From the NCBI GenBank assembly GCA_003024985.2, contig PXIH01S0000602.1: DNA of 10,966 bases; one strand, written 5' to 3'. The notes under the pieces were generated by a model. The model had not been told where the DNA came from and made no database searches. It saw nothing but the letters and a program-made list of their open reading frames with translations. Each line of letters begins with the position of its first letter. The stretch's first letter is position 1. Shown one piece after another: positions 1-7,849 of the stretch. This DNA comes from Euperipatoides rowelli (taxonomy: Eukaryota; Onychophora; Udeonychophora; Euonychophora; Peripatopsidae). Both the position numbers and the translations under genes were made by a program.

Positions 1-1325
1 AATATAAATATTTATAAAATATAACAATTTTTCCATAAGCCCCGTCCATCTTCAAAAATATATATATATAATAACCTATTATTGTTCTCCTTCCCTGCTT
101 GGTCAGGGCTTTTTATTTTAAAAAGTTAAATGACAAATAATTACCTTCATAATTACCTGTGATTAAAATGACAAAATTTTAAAAAAGTCTATATAGAAAA
201 TGTTCCCGACTGCCTGGTCAGTTTATTTTTTTTTTAAATTGCAAAGGGAGGAGAAACAAGGTATTATTTTTTAGTGGCCTAATAAAGCTCATCTTAGAAT
301 AGATGCTATTTTTTAAATTATAATTTAATGTTAAAAGAGTCAACTTATAAGGCACATTGAAAAAACATACAAATAGCTAGTTTGACATTAAAAAAAAAAT
401 TGGAATTATTAACCTATTAATTAATTCACAAATAATGTTAAAACAAAAAGAATAAAATCCTACAGTAAAATACTATTATTTTTAGCCAATTTGAAATGGT
501 TTTGTAGTGTGCAATTATTATAGGCTCATAATTAAATTAATAAACATATTTTATTCTAAATCTATTGTAGCAAGCATGATTTTGTGAGTTTCATAATATA
601 AGGAAGTTAATATGAACGATAGTTTAATTTCAATTCTAACAGTGTTTTTCTAATAAGTTTTAGTTAGGTTACTGATCAATTTGTGTTGATATTTACGAGT
701 AATGTTAAGTTTATTTATTATCAATTCATGTCAATTTTACCAGGGGACATAGGTATAAATTAGCTATTAATCGATCAAGATTAAATATTTGTAAAAAAAA
801 AATATCTAATCGTTCAGAGTGTTCAGATGGAACTCTCTCTCCCCAGTGAGGTTGTAGAATCTCCCAATTTGAACTGTTTTGAAAATTGTGTTGATGACTC
901 TCAAATCTGAAAAATATTTTAGAATTTAAATAAGACCTGAAAAGACTTTGTCTTACTACTCGGTTTTTCTTTTTAAATGTAAATATAAATTAAAGTGAAG
1001 CAATTACAAATAATAAATTCATTAAAAAAAAAAAAACAATCGCCCGTATTTGAGAAATTATTACCTAAAACTTCATTCAATTTATAAAATAGTTGACTAA
1101 CTGTATTTACAATATACAGTATACTGTATATAATTAGCTGTACATTAAAAGAAATACTGAAAGAGTTTTTTTTTTAATGAATTGACTATTTGCTTATGAA
1201 TTTAATATTTTTGGATCATGATTAATTGATGAGAGAAAACTGCACATCTCACTTTCATCATGGACAGACACACATGTCATATAAAAATTTAATTATGGAT
1301 ATAAAGTCCTGATGATCAGCTGGTG
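1..1325. other. AT-rich non-coding spacer
   Basis: I see no gene in this stretch. It is strongly AT-rich, with frequent stops in all frames, short poly(A) and poly(T) runs and a short TA dinucleotide run near 59-70. Two loosely similar short motifs (ctgcttggtcaggg near 97 and ctgcctggtcag near 210) are too short and degenerate to call a repeat. The only clear structure is the palindrome listed separately. It reads as intergenic or intronic DNA. Confidence 0.7.
1112..1131. repeat. perfect 20-bp palindrome
   Basis: The sequence atatacagtatactgtatat equals its own reverse complement. It sits in AT-rich spacer next to no recognisable gene. Perfect palindromes of this size can occur by chance in AT-rich DNA, so no function is assigned. 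Confidence 0.6.
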
Positions 1326-1342
1326 AGTGTTGTAACTAGCTT

Positions 1343-1369
1343 CTGGATCTCAGACTTCACCTTACTCTT
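1343..1369 (+). repeat. left inverted repeat of the 2.8-kb candidate element
   Basis: It begins ctggatctcagacttcacc and pairs with the reverse complement of 4157-4183, differing at two adjacent bases. The outward extension actagctt (1335-1342) is also present, with one base changed, in the isolated copy at 7570-7577, but not at the right end. Confidence 0.6.
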
Positions 1370-1419
1370 CATTCAATTAAAGGATCTCTAACCGTACCCT
1401 GACCATAACTCGATCTGGT

Positions 1420-2077
1420 TGCCAAAGGGGAATTGTCTCTTTTTTCCCCCTCTTCCAACAATGGACAATCTTCTATTGCTTGTACGCCTAGGATGCGACG
1501 GCGCTGTAGGTGTGAATGTCCAGCCATCTATACATCATGAGGTTATGGGGGCTAGTGATGGAAGGGGTACAAGGGGACCCAACCCCAATGCAACCAGACC
1601 TTATCTCAATGTAAATATTTATGTTCTTTGTTCAAGGAAATGATGACTATTTCCAAATAGCAAAAAAATTTAGGTTCATTTTTTTTAGGGGGGGTAGGCT
1701 CATTGCTAAAGGGAGCCTTCTCCCAAAGGACAACCTTCTATTGCCCAGGACCTAGGACTGTTCGGCATTGTAGGTGGACATGTTCGGCCATCCTTACGTC
1801 ACATGGTAGTGGGGGCCAGTGATGGACGGGACCTGGGTGGGTCCTCCCCCTGCTGCAATTAGGCCTTATCTCCTGCCAAAGGTTGCCTAATTTTAAACCT
1901 TTACCATAGAATCCTGTTATGTGTGCAGGCCTTATTATTAACAGAATGTTCCCGATGGGCAACCTTCTATTGCCTAAGTCCCTAGCATTGGCTGGCACAG
2001 TAGGTGTGCATGTCCATCCATCTTCACATCACAAGGCTTAGGTGGGTCCTACTCCGCTGTAATCTGGCCTGCTTATT
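1420..2077. repeat. three diverged tandem copies of a 115-150-bp unit
   Basis: Three copies begin near 1463, 1728 and 1958 and share a core readable as ggacaaccttctattgc, then a block around gtaggtgnncatgtcc...catc, then tcac-atca, then gggtcct and a tail near ggccttatc. Spacing is about 265 and then 230 bases. The third copy is the shortest and lacks much of the gggggccagtgatgg segment. On the minus strand all three can be read as a similar short peptide around GHxHLQ and AIEGCP, but stops interrupt copies 2 and 3, so coding is unproven. The sequence is noticeably GC-richer than the left flank. It lies inside the candidate 2.8-kb element and may be its subterminal repeat array. Confidence 0.75.
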
Positions 2078-3690
2078 GTTTGACAATTTGTGTTTTTATG
2101 TCTATCTCTCTTTCCTGTTCTGTTGTCTTCTTGATCTTTCCTGATAAATGTGCTTTCTGGTTGCATAAATAGATTTGAGGTGTCGACGTTAGGAGCTTGA
2201 TGAGTGCTAAGATTCTTGATGTTTGTCCCCAATGACACACTTCCGTACTTTGATACATCTTCCATGACACCTTGGTATATGGAGTTTGAGGGCACTAAAC
2301 TTTTGTAACACATGAAAGTCAATGTCATGTGAACTGGATGTATGATGTATAACTGCTTTCCTGATTTTGCTGAAAATAGTTGAAAATTGCTGATGTAGGG
2401 TAGAGGTGCTAGATATTAGTTTCATTGGTACTTGCTGCTGCATGGTAACTTTGTCCTAATGCCCTTGTGGGATGACTTTTTTGATCTTGGAATGCACATC
2501 TTTTCTCTGTCTTCATGCTGGTAACCATGAAGAGATAGAATAACAGGGTTTCCTACCAGGACCTTCACTGACATTGTTGCAGAGGGTCCGGAAGTGCTGG
2601 GTGGGATCAGGGGTTATGCATGTAAATAAACTGGCTGGCCCTCACGGACCACCCAGTTAAGTTTCTGTGGGACAACTGGCTGTGGTGCGAAGTGACCCCA
2701 CCTTGTGCCTTTGGACGGCCTTAATGCATTGTAATATTTACTGCCCAGCTGCTCTTCCCTTTTAGGCAATAGGGAAATGTGGTTTTGGTTGGCATCTAAG
2801 AGACTTCCAGCATGGAGCATGGTCTGGTATGATGCTGGTGCTGATAGACTGAGAGATACCAACAATATGGGTAAGGAAAGTGTCAGGGTAGCTACAGACG
2901 GTTAATGGTCATGATTCCTGGGGCGACAACATATATATGACCCTGGCAACATTTAAAAGGGGGTTTTCATCTTGAAGAATAGTAGTATGAATCCGAATAA
3001 CATGCAAGATGATTCATTGGAAGTTTGTGTAGTGTTCACACAGTGACCTCAATGACTCTCTTTTGTTTCTAGCAGAAATTCACCTGGGATATGTCTGACC
3101 TAATTAGCCCTTGTGAATAGTGTTCCCTCATCGAGCTGTAAATTTTCATGTACTGGTTTCTGGATCAATGAAGATTGATGCTTAGGCTTAATTGGCCAAA
3201 AGAGGCTTTCTCATTTAGTGGCTTTTTGAGAGCTTAAATTCTGACATTAGCTCCAGATTATACAGACATATCCTCATTCATGTTTTTAACCCAAGCCTTG
3301 GAAATCGCAGCTTTATCTTTCTTCTGTGTTTTATAGTTTTTGCTTTTGTTTCTTTTAGTTAACAATCGTACATTTGAAATTTTTATTTTGAGTTTCACTC
3401 AGGCCATCATCACATCAATCCGCTCCCTGCTTTACCCAATCATTTCCTATCCCTGCCCCCTCAACACTACTCTTAGGTGTAAGACACTTAATAAGATTAT
3501 TGGGTGTAGACCCCTGCCCAAGAGTATTGATGTGTACCAGTTTAGGACAACAAACTTCTCTTTGATTGTCATATACTGAGGTTCCCTTTCTATGCCCTAC
3601 TTGTTTGGTTTTGGATGTGAAACCTTGGTCTGTATCTTCAGGTTCACTGGGTTTCACTTTTATCCGGAGGAAGTCCATTAATTTGGCCAA
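2038..3690 (-). pseudogene. broken minus-strand coding remnant, family not recognised
   Basis: On the minus strand several open segments follow one another: 3690-3415 (91 codons, beginning MAKLMDFLRIKV), 2865-2614 (83 codons, containing KYYNALRPSKGTRWGHF), an open stretch near 2610-2450, and 2328-2038 (96 codons). Between them, about 3410-2870 reads as protein-like runs broken by frequent stops. The amino-acid composition is mixed and not dominated by A/T-driven residues, unlike chance frames elsewhere in the window. I could not identify a transposase, reverse transcriptase, protease or integrase motif, so the family is left open. Position inside the inverted repeats suggests a decayed transposon protein. 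An alternative is unrelated GC-richer sequence with fortuitous open frames. Confidence 0.3.
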
Positions 3691-4091
3691 CCTCTGACAA
3701 GTTTATATCCTCACCTCACCCCCCCCCCTCCTCCCCAGTTCGGGAAGAGGGAGCCTCTCAGATTATATTGACACAAACATATATAAATTCATTTTGATTA
3801 TATAGTAGATATTAAGTTGATCCTAAGGAATAAAAGAAAAAAAGTACATGCACAATTTTAGAAATACACAGTCTTTCATATGTCTTCTGTTGTTCAGATA
3901 ACTATCTGCAGAACTCATCTATTTTTTACTCTTTGACTGATAATGTCTGTTTTCCTTTCACTCCAACGTAGAGGCCCAATACGGCTCACCTTGCTACCCA
4001 GGTGAGAGTATCCCTAACGAGGAGGTGGGATGTCTAATACCTAACTCCAACTTAAGTATTATAGCTTATTAAAATAAGTAATAAATAAAAT

Positions 4092-4144
4092 AGCCAATCA
4101 GAGGTTGGCTTGCAGATAGAATGCAAGCCGACCTCTGATTGGCT
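4092..4144. repeat. 23-bp hairpin with mirrored CCAAT motifs
   Basis: The arms 4092-4114 and 4122-4144 are complementary at 22 of 23 positions (the exception would be a G-U pair in RNA), with a 7-base loop, gatagaa. Each arm contains agccaatcag, which matches the known NF-Y type CCAAT consensus, in opposite orientation. The structure lies just inside the right inverted repeat of the candidate 2.8-kb element. It could be a subterminal structure of that element, a small foldback insertion, or a regulatory site; sequence alone does not decide. Confidence 0.8.
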
Positions 4145-4156
4145 GTTTTGGGTCTA

Positions 4157-4183
4157 AAGAGTTGGGTGAAGTCTGAGATCCAG
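4157..4183 (-). repeat. right inverted repeat of the 2.8-kb candidate element
   Basis: On the minus strand it reads ctggatctcagacttcacc, then caactcttt, and pairs with 1343-1369 at 25 of 27 positions. It is followed directly by tgttgt, which also occurs upstream of the left repeat. Confidence 0.6.
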
Positions 4184-4189
4184 TGTTGT

Positions 4190-4796
4190 GTATGGGGGAG
4201 ATTGCTAGTACCATTTTGCAAGAATATTATCAGTTGGGGAGTACTGTAAGCTCTCTAATAAAGTCCAGGGGTGGAGCCGCTGGAAACTGTTAGATTTTAA
4301 GTCTTTTAAATACTCAAGATGAGCTCTGCTGATATTTACAAGATCCTGAAATTTAAAGTAACAACATACAAGTCGTTTTCATTAAAAAAAATTATTTTCA
4401 TATTTGTATAATAATGAAATTGTTCATTTTTATTTTATAGGTTTATTTTTCATTTGCTGCACTTTATTTCACCTCTATATTGACTTTCTTTCAAAGTCAA
4501 GGATATTTTAAAGATTGTTCTCCAAAATTGAAATTTTTAATGTTTGACTGCTTGTACTAAAACGTTTTATCTTTACAAATGTATAAATTTATAATTTTGT
4601 AAATAATTTTACTATAAAATCTTGACAGGAAATTAAAATTTAAAAACTTTGAACAGTTTTTATTATTAACAATACAGTAACTTGTATAAAAATCAAATCG
4701 TTCTTAACACTGATATACTTTATATCCTAATGTATAATGTACCACAGATTAATACTATATCAATAATAGTATCACAAATCCTATCTTTATTCTGAT
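4190..4796. other. AT-rich non-coding stretch
   Basis: No gene is visible here. After about 4300 the sequence is AT-rich with stops in every frame. The only motif of note is a hAT-like terminus at 4266, listed separately. Confidence 0.6.
4266..4300 (+). mobile_element. possible lone hAT-like left end
   Basis: The bases caggggtggagc resemble terminal inverted repeats of known hAT elements, which often begin CAGGGGTGG. The preceding eight bases, ataaagtc, would be the duplication. I found no matching right end followed by the same octamer, so this is either a fragment or chance. The right edge of the window shows the same 11-base start on the minus strand, but with different flanking bases. 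Confidence 0.25.
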
Positions 4797-5074
4797 TTAA
4801 GTGCATGGGCATCCGCAGGGGGGAGTACAAATTGGGCACTTACTTCCTCCCCCCGCCTCACCTGGGATCGAATAAAAAAATATTCTAAGGTAAAAAAAAT
4901 GTAACAATATGGAAAAAAAGTACAATCTGGCAAACATAATTGGAACAAGGATGTCTGAAGAGGGGAGGGGGCTACAAGGGCATCATTTATTAAAATGTCC
5001 ACACAACCAAAAAAAAAAGCTTATCAGGAATTCCCCCTCCCCCTGAATTTTTTTCTGCGGACACCCATCTTTAA
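4797..5074. mobile_element. short inverted-repeat element (MITE) flanked by TTAA
   Basis: The bases atgggcatccgcag at 4805-4818 match the reverse complement of 5055-5068 at 12 of 14 positions. TTAA stands four bases outside the left arm (4797-4800) and two bases outside the right arm (5071-5074); TTTAA is shared if one more base is counted. The interior, about 270 bp, holds G-rich and C-rich blocks near each end and AT-rich sequence between, with no usable reading frame. Insertion at TTAA is known for piggyBac and Kolobok families, but the ends lack an obvious piggyBac CCC start, so the superfamily is open. A miniature non-autonomous transposon is the best reading. Confidence 0.55.
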
Positions 5075-5290
5075 ATGACAAACTTATTTTTGCTCTGTGA
5101 ATGGAAAAGAAAATCCAAAAGTTTAGAGAAAAGTCAAAGATAGAGTACTTTTGCATTGTGTGCAATCTCTAGATAAGAACACAATTTTTTTTTTTTGGGG
5201 GGGAGGGTGAGCTTGGGGGCTTATCGGCAATCGCTGACCTTGCCAATCTGATACTGCTGATGTTCCATTTATTAGAGAAAGATGCATTTC
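5075..5290. other. non-coding spacer between two miniature elements
   Basis: No gene is seen. The stretch contains a T13 G7 run (5187-5206) followed by GGAGGG, and otherwise ordinary AT-rich sequence. Confidence 0.5.
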
Positions 5291-5298
5291 AATATGGT
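5291..5298 (+). repeat. left target-site duplication of the hAT element
   Basis: The octamer aatatggt directly precedes the element and recurs exactly at 5828-5835. Eight-base duplications are the signature of hAT insertion. Confidence 0.85.
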
Positions 5299-5827
5299 TA
5301 GGGTTGCCAACATTGCGACGATGCTGACCCGAAGAAAAATAACTTTCAGCCAACACTGCGACGATTCTGACCCAAAGAAAAATAGTTTTCTTGTGGATAA
5401 AAAGTAGGGTGTGGAAATCTATTATTGATTTTGATAGTTTTAAGCTATTTCCGGCCATTTGACGTATATGACAAATAGATGTGCAGATGTTAAAAACGCA
5501 GTAAAATGGGACATTGTGACGCCCGCTTTTAGGTGCTCCTGTAACAACTTTTTAAACAACGCCATGCTGCAAAGAATTGTGCTAGTATTTAATAGTATAA
5601 ACAATCGGCCCACCGGTTCGGCTGCACTGCTGAAAAACAAAAGGTATAATGCATTCTATTATTAACTGAAAATCTCCATTTACTGGATTCTGGGCATCTA
5701 ACACCCGTCAGCAGTCCATATTCACCCAAATTAACAAACCCGAAAATTTTTCTTAAAAATCCGAAGCCTGAAGAATGATTGCTAAACCCGAAGTCTTTGG
5801 GTCAAAATAATAGTGTTAGCAACCCTA
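5299..5827. mobile_element. non-autonomous hAT transposon, 529 bp
   Basis: The left end reads tagggttgccaacatt and the right end, on the minus strand, tagggttgctaacact. The similarity runs inward over about 35 bases, through a shared gaccc and aag, with one three-base gap. The flanks are an exact 8-bp duplication, aatatggt. Ends of the type TAGGGNTGNCAA together with 8-bp duplications are known for the hAT superfamily. No transposase is encoded: the longest frames (5459-5665 plus strand, 5640-5440 minus strand) are under 70 codons and show no motif. Beside the left end is a 43-bp tandem duplication (5306-5391). The two ends have diverged from each other by several substitutions and one gap, while the flanking duplication is exact, so the copy is moderately old and no longer active. 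Confidence 0.88.
5306..5391 (+). repeat. 43-bp tandem duplication in the hAT left end
   Basis: Units 5306-5348 and 5349-5391 both read gccaacanTgcgacgatnct, then gacccnaagaaaaata, with only a few differences. Subterminal repeats are common in hAT elements, where the transposase binds them. Confidence 0.85.
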
Positions 5828-5835
5828 AATATGGT
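5828..5835 (+). repeat. right target-site duplication of the hAT element
   Basis: An exact copy of aatatggt (5291-5298) follows the element's last base. Confidence 0.85.
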
Positions 5836-6060
5836 GTGCTAGCAGATTACGGTTATGTAGTAATTGTTTTGTGAATATGAACTGAGAATGCTAGTCTAAT
5901 GAAATCCATTTGCAAATCATACAGGAATTTGAGAATTCTGTGAGAAACTGTATTCCATTTGTTTAAATGCCAAGTTAAGATACAGTGTGATAGTGGCTCC
6001 TTTTCACTGAAGATGTCAGCATACTGGTACTGTACAAAAAGACAAAGATATGCTATAAAT
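5836..6060. other. non-coding spacer
   Basis: No gene, repeat or motif is recognised in this segment. Confidence 0.5.
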
Positions 6061-6160
6061 CAGTGCTGCTTAAACCTTATAGTCAAGTGACCCCTTGAAA
6101 ATGAGAAATATTTTTGCGGACCCCTTGAACCTCAGGGTTGTGCCCCTGTTCAAGGAGGTG
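6061..6160 (+). mobile_element. lone hAT-type left end
   Basis: The sequence starts cagtgctgcttaaacc and continues through gtgacccctt and gcggacccctt. This resembles the widespread Charlie-like hAT ends that begin CAGTGGTTCTCAAACT and run into a gaccccttg block. The preceding octamer would be ctataaat. A small hairpin, ccttgaac / gttcaagg, lies at 6123-6156. No matching inverted right end was found in the window, so the element seems truncated or overwritten by the next element at 6334. Confidence 0.45.
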
Positions 6161-6409
6161 ATCCTGCACACAAAATTTTTGATGCTCAATAGGCTACTTG
6201 GCTAACAAACGTTTGTTGTTTATAAAATTATTGCCTTTATCATGAAATTCTACTTAATAGTATATTAATTTTAAAAAGGGTGAAATATTTATTGTAAATA
6301 TTCCAAGGAAGTAGCATACTACCGGTATGAAACGATTCCAGTTTACATTTCCCTTTCTAAAATGGCCGCCAATTCCAGACGAAATTACCGATAATTAGTA
6401 GACGCATTC

Positions 6410-6476
6410 CTAATTTCAAAATATTTAATTGTTATTAAAAATCAAAATGAACAACAATTAAATATTTTGAAATTAG
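6410..6476. repeat. perfect 24-bp hairpin
   Basis: The arm 6410-6433 (ctaatttcaaaatattt...) is exactly complementary to 6453-6476, with a 19-base loop. It lies just inside the left arm of the 845-bp element. It is very AT-rich. It may be part of that element or a small separate foldback insertion. Confidence 0.85.
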
Positions 6477-6733
6477 AAATCAATCTATTAATTATCAACA
6501 ATTTACATCTAGAATTGTAAAATATTTCAATGTAATACTAAAGTTAAAACCACACAACTAACTCTAGCTATTAAAAAAAAAAAATTTATGGTATACTACA
6601 CATTTATAAGCAATCTTTGAGCAAAAAATGTTACAATAACAATATCCTAAACAATAACTATAACACCGTTAAATTGCTAAAGCTGACATTTAAAACCAGT
6701 ACTGTATGGTCTAACTCTAAGAGGTAACATTAC

Positions 6734-6771
6734 GCATGCTCTAAACATCCATTTATTAGGCATGCTCTAAA
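6734..6771 (+). repeat. 12-bp direct repeat, spacing 26
   Basis: gcatgctctaaa occurs at 6734-6745 and again at 6760-6771, inside the 845-bp element. The bases between do not clearly repeat, so this is either a small duplication or chance. Confidence 0.45.
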
Positions 6772-6856
6772 ACTCGCAAAATCATTTTTTTGATCAATTT
6801 TGACACCATCTTCCTGCGGCCCAACAGTTAACCAATCAATGACTGAACGGTAAATT

Positions 6857-7115
6857 TTTGATGAAGGGAAAATGTTAAGTTTGATACGCAGACACATGTA
6901 TTTTGGATGAAGGAATAATGTTAAGTTTGATATGCAGACGCTTGTGCCATATATTGGGTGAAGGAATAATGTTAAGTTTGATACTCAGAAGCTTGTGAAT
7001 TTTGGATGAAGGGGTTGTGTTAAGTTTATACGCAGACGCTTGTATAAATCATTCAATGAACGTCAAATTGTGGATGAAGGGATAATGGTAAGTTTGATAC
7101 ACAGCCGCTTACATA
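6857..7115 (+). repeat. five-unit minisatellite, unit about 46-68 bp
   Basis: Five units carry the pattern ggatgaagg-aataatgttaagt, then ttgatacgcagacgcttgt. They start near 6857, 6901, 6954, 7001 and 7070. Units 2 and 3 are closest; unit 4 has an extra tail of about 20 bases (ataaatcattcaatgaacg...), which explains the 68-base gap. No frame stays open across the units, so this is not a coding repeat. Minisatellites inside short inverted-repeat elements are known from several invertebrate transposon groups. Confidence 0.88.
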
Positions 7116-7476
7116 AATTATCAAAATTTATGTCTGGAATTGGCGGCCATTTTAATGGGGGAACCGTAAACTGGAATCTAGCCCTGGTACTTTATTTAAA
7201 GATCAAACCTGTTCATTATTCATAATAATTTGGATTAATTCTATGACTTTTAAGGTCAAGAGGAGATGGATTGTAGGCCTACTGACTGCATGACCACATT
7301 ATCTGACAATACTGACATCATGAAAATAGAAAAAGTGTTTAAAAACAATTTCTAGTTAGATAATAGAAAAGAAAAACATTATAGGTTGGATTGTTTTGTC
7401 TAAAAGTTCTGTTGTTTTGATTTATATGTGGTCTATTTCCAGAAAAAAATTGAATATTGTTAAAGGGAATATAAAA

Positions 7477-7504
7477 GTAGTGAAATATATCACTACAAGT
7501 AGTG
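7477..7504. repeat. CACTAC / GTAGTG inverted cluster
   Basis: gtagtg (7477-7482), cactac (7491-7496) and gtagtg (7499-7504) alternate in orientation; the last two form the palindrome cactacaagtagtg. A further cactactaaaaaac lies at about 7546. CACTA-superfamily transposons begin CACTA, but no pair of ends with a three-base duplication could be found, so this is only a structural note. Confidence 0.4.
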
Positions 7505-7570
7505 GACTTCATACTATGCTATAAATGTAATAAAACTATTCAATCACTACTAAAAAACTAGTGTGCTACA

Positions 7571-7589
7571 CTAGCGTCTGGATCTCAGA
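7571..7589 (+). repeat. third copy of the 2.8-kb element's end motif
   Basis: ctagcgtctggatctcaga matches 1336-1354 at 18 of 19 positions and shares ctggatctcaga with the right end on the minus strand (4172-4183). The match to the left end stops just inside this point. No partner end is seen, so it is a solo or truncated end of the same family. Confidence 0.5.
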
Positions 7590-7806
7590 ACCCACAAACC
7601 CTTCAGCAGTAGCCCACTAGTGGCACTACTCAGAACTTTGCCTTTCTGCAGGTATGCACTGATAGCAAATAGTTTACAAATGTTTTCTAATAAAACCGAG
7701 TATTTAAATTTCAATTCAGCGTAGCGTAAAGTACGATATTATACTTAAATGAGTACATTTTTTTTCTCTCCTAGTCTTCCATTATACAGATACTACTAGG
7801 CTAAGT

Positions 7807-7846
7807 CTTCTAGATATCTTAATAAAATAATTAAGATATCTAGAAG
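7807..7846. repeat. perfect 17-bp hairpin, 6-base loop
   Basis: The arm 7807-7823 (cttctagatatcttaat) is the exact reverse complement of 7830-7846, with loop aaaata. Beyond the stem, atactact (left, after a gap of about nine bases) and tagtat (right) can also pair. It lies immediately before the LINE remnant, possibly at its truncation point. Confidence 0.85.
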
Positions 7847-7849
7847 TAG

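Larger units (their letters stand above)
1326..4189 (-). mobile_element. candidate old DNA transposon, about 2.8 kb, with terminal inverted repeats
   Basis: Seen: the 27 bases at 1343-1369 match the reverse complement of 4157-4183 at 25 positions, including an unbroken run of 19. The octamer agtgttgt occurs directly at 1326-1333 and 4182-4189, as a target-site duplication might. It is not clean: nine bases separate the left copy from the inverted repeat, and the right copy overlaps the repeat by two. The interior is richer in GC than the flanks and holds three tandem repeat units, a series of broken minus-strand frames and a hairpin near the right end. Inference: a degraded DNA transposon whose coding strand is minus. 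The superfamily is not recognised, and the true ends may lie a few bases further out, because a third copy of the motif (7571-7589) shares six further bases, actagc, outward with the left end. Confidence 0.4.
6334..7178. mobile_element. 845-bp inverted-repeat element with internal minisatellite
   Basis: The terminal arms 6334-6379 and 7133-7178 are inverted copies matching at 40 of 46 positions. The outer 13 bases (gattccagtttac) and inner 21 bases (aaaatggccgcc...) are perfect, with all six mismatches in the middle. The interior has no transposase frame. It contains a perfect 24-bp hairpin near the left arm, a 12-bp direct repeat, a five-unit minisatellite near the right arm and an imperfect hairpin (acataaatt / aatttatgt) abutting the right arm. 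Outside the right arm ctagccctg could be the real hAT-like end (minus strand cagggctag), but the left flank does not match cleanly. A non-autonomous DNA transposon is most likely; the family is unresolved. Confidence 0.6.
7179..7806. other. non-coding stretch with short palindromes
   Basis: No gene is seen. Notable short structures are the palindromes gtaggcctac near 7273 and ccactagtgg at 7614-7623, the CACTAC cluster at 7477-7504, and the isolated transposon-end motif at 7571-7589. Confidence 0.5.

Noticed and set aside
1419-1643. Plus-strand open frame of 74 codons
   Set aside because: It lies over the first of three diverged repeat units; the same frame is broken in the other two units and shows no motif.
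4787-5458. Chain of minus-strand open frames, the longest 111 codons
   Set aside because: They cross boundaries of two miniature transposons and consist largely of low-complexity phenylalanine- and lysine-rich translation of T and A runs.
5440-5665. Overlapping frames on both strands inside the hAT element
   Set aside because: Both are under 70 codons, without hAT transposase motifs, and are expected in a non-autonomous element.
6857-7115. CRISPR-like array
   Set aside because: Units are diverged, spacers are not distinct and the sequence is eukaryotic; it is an ordinary minisatellite.
6049-7526. 12-bp direct repeat tatgctataaat, next to the hAT left end and again at 7515-7526, as a flanking duplication
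   Set aside because: The bases before the right copy do not form an inverted match to the left end, and AT-rich repeats of this length are expected by chance in 11 kb.
7546-7621. A 76-bp CACTA-type element (CACTAC...TAGTG)
   Set aside because: Flanking three-base duplications do not match (aat and gca), and the ends are too short to be meaningful.
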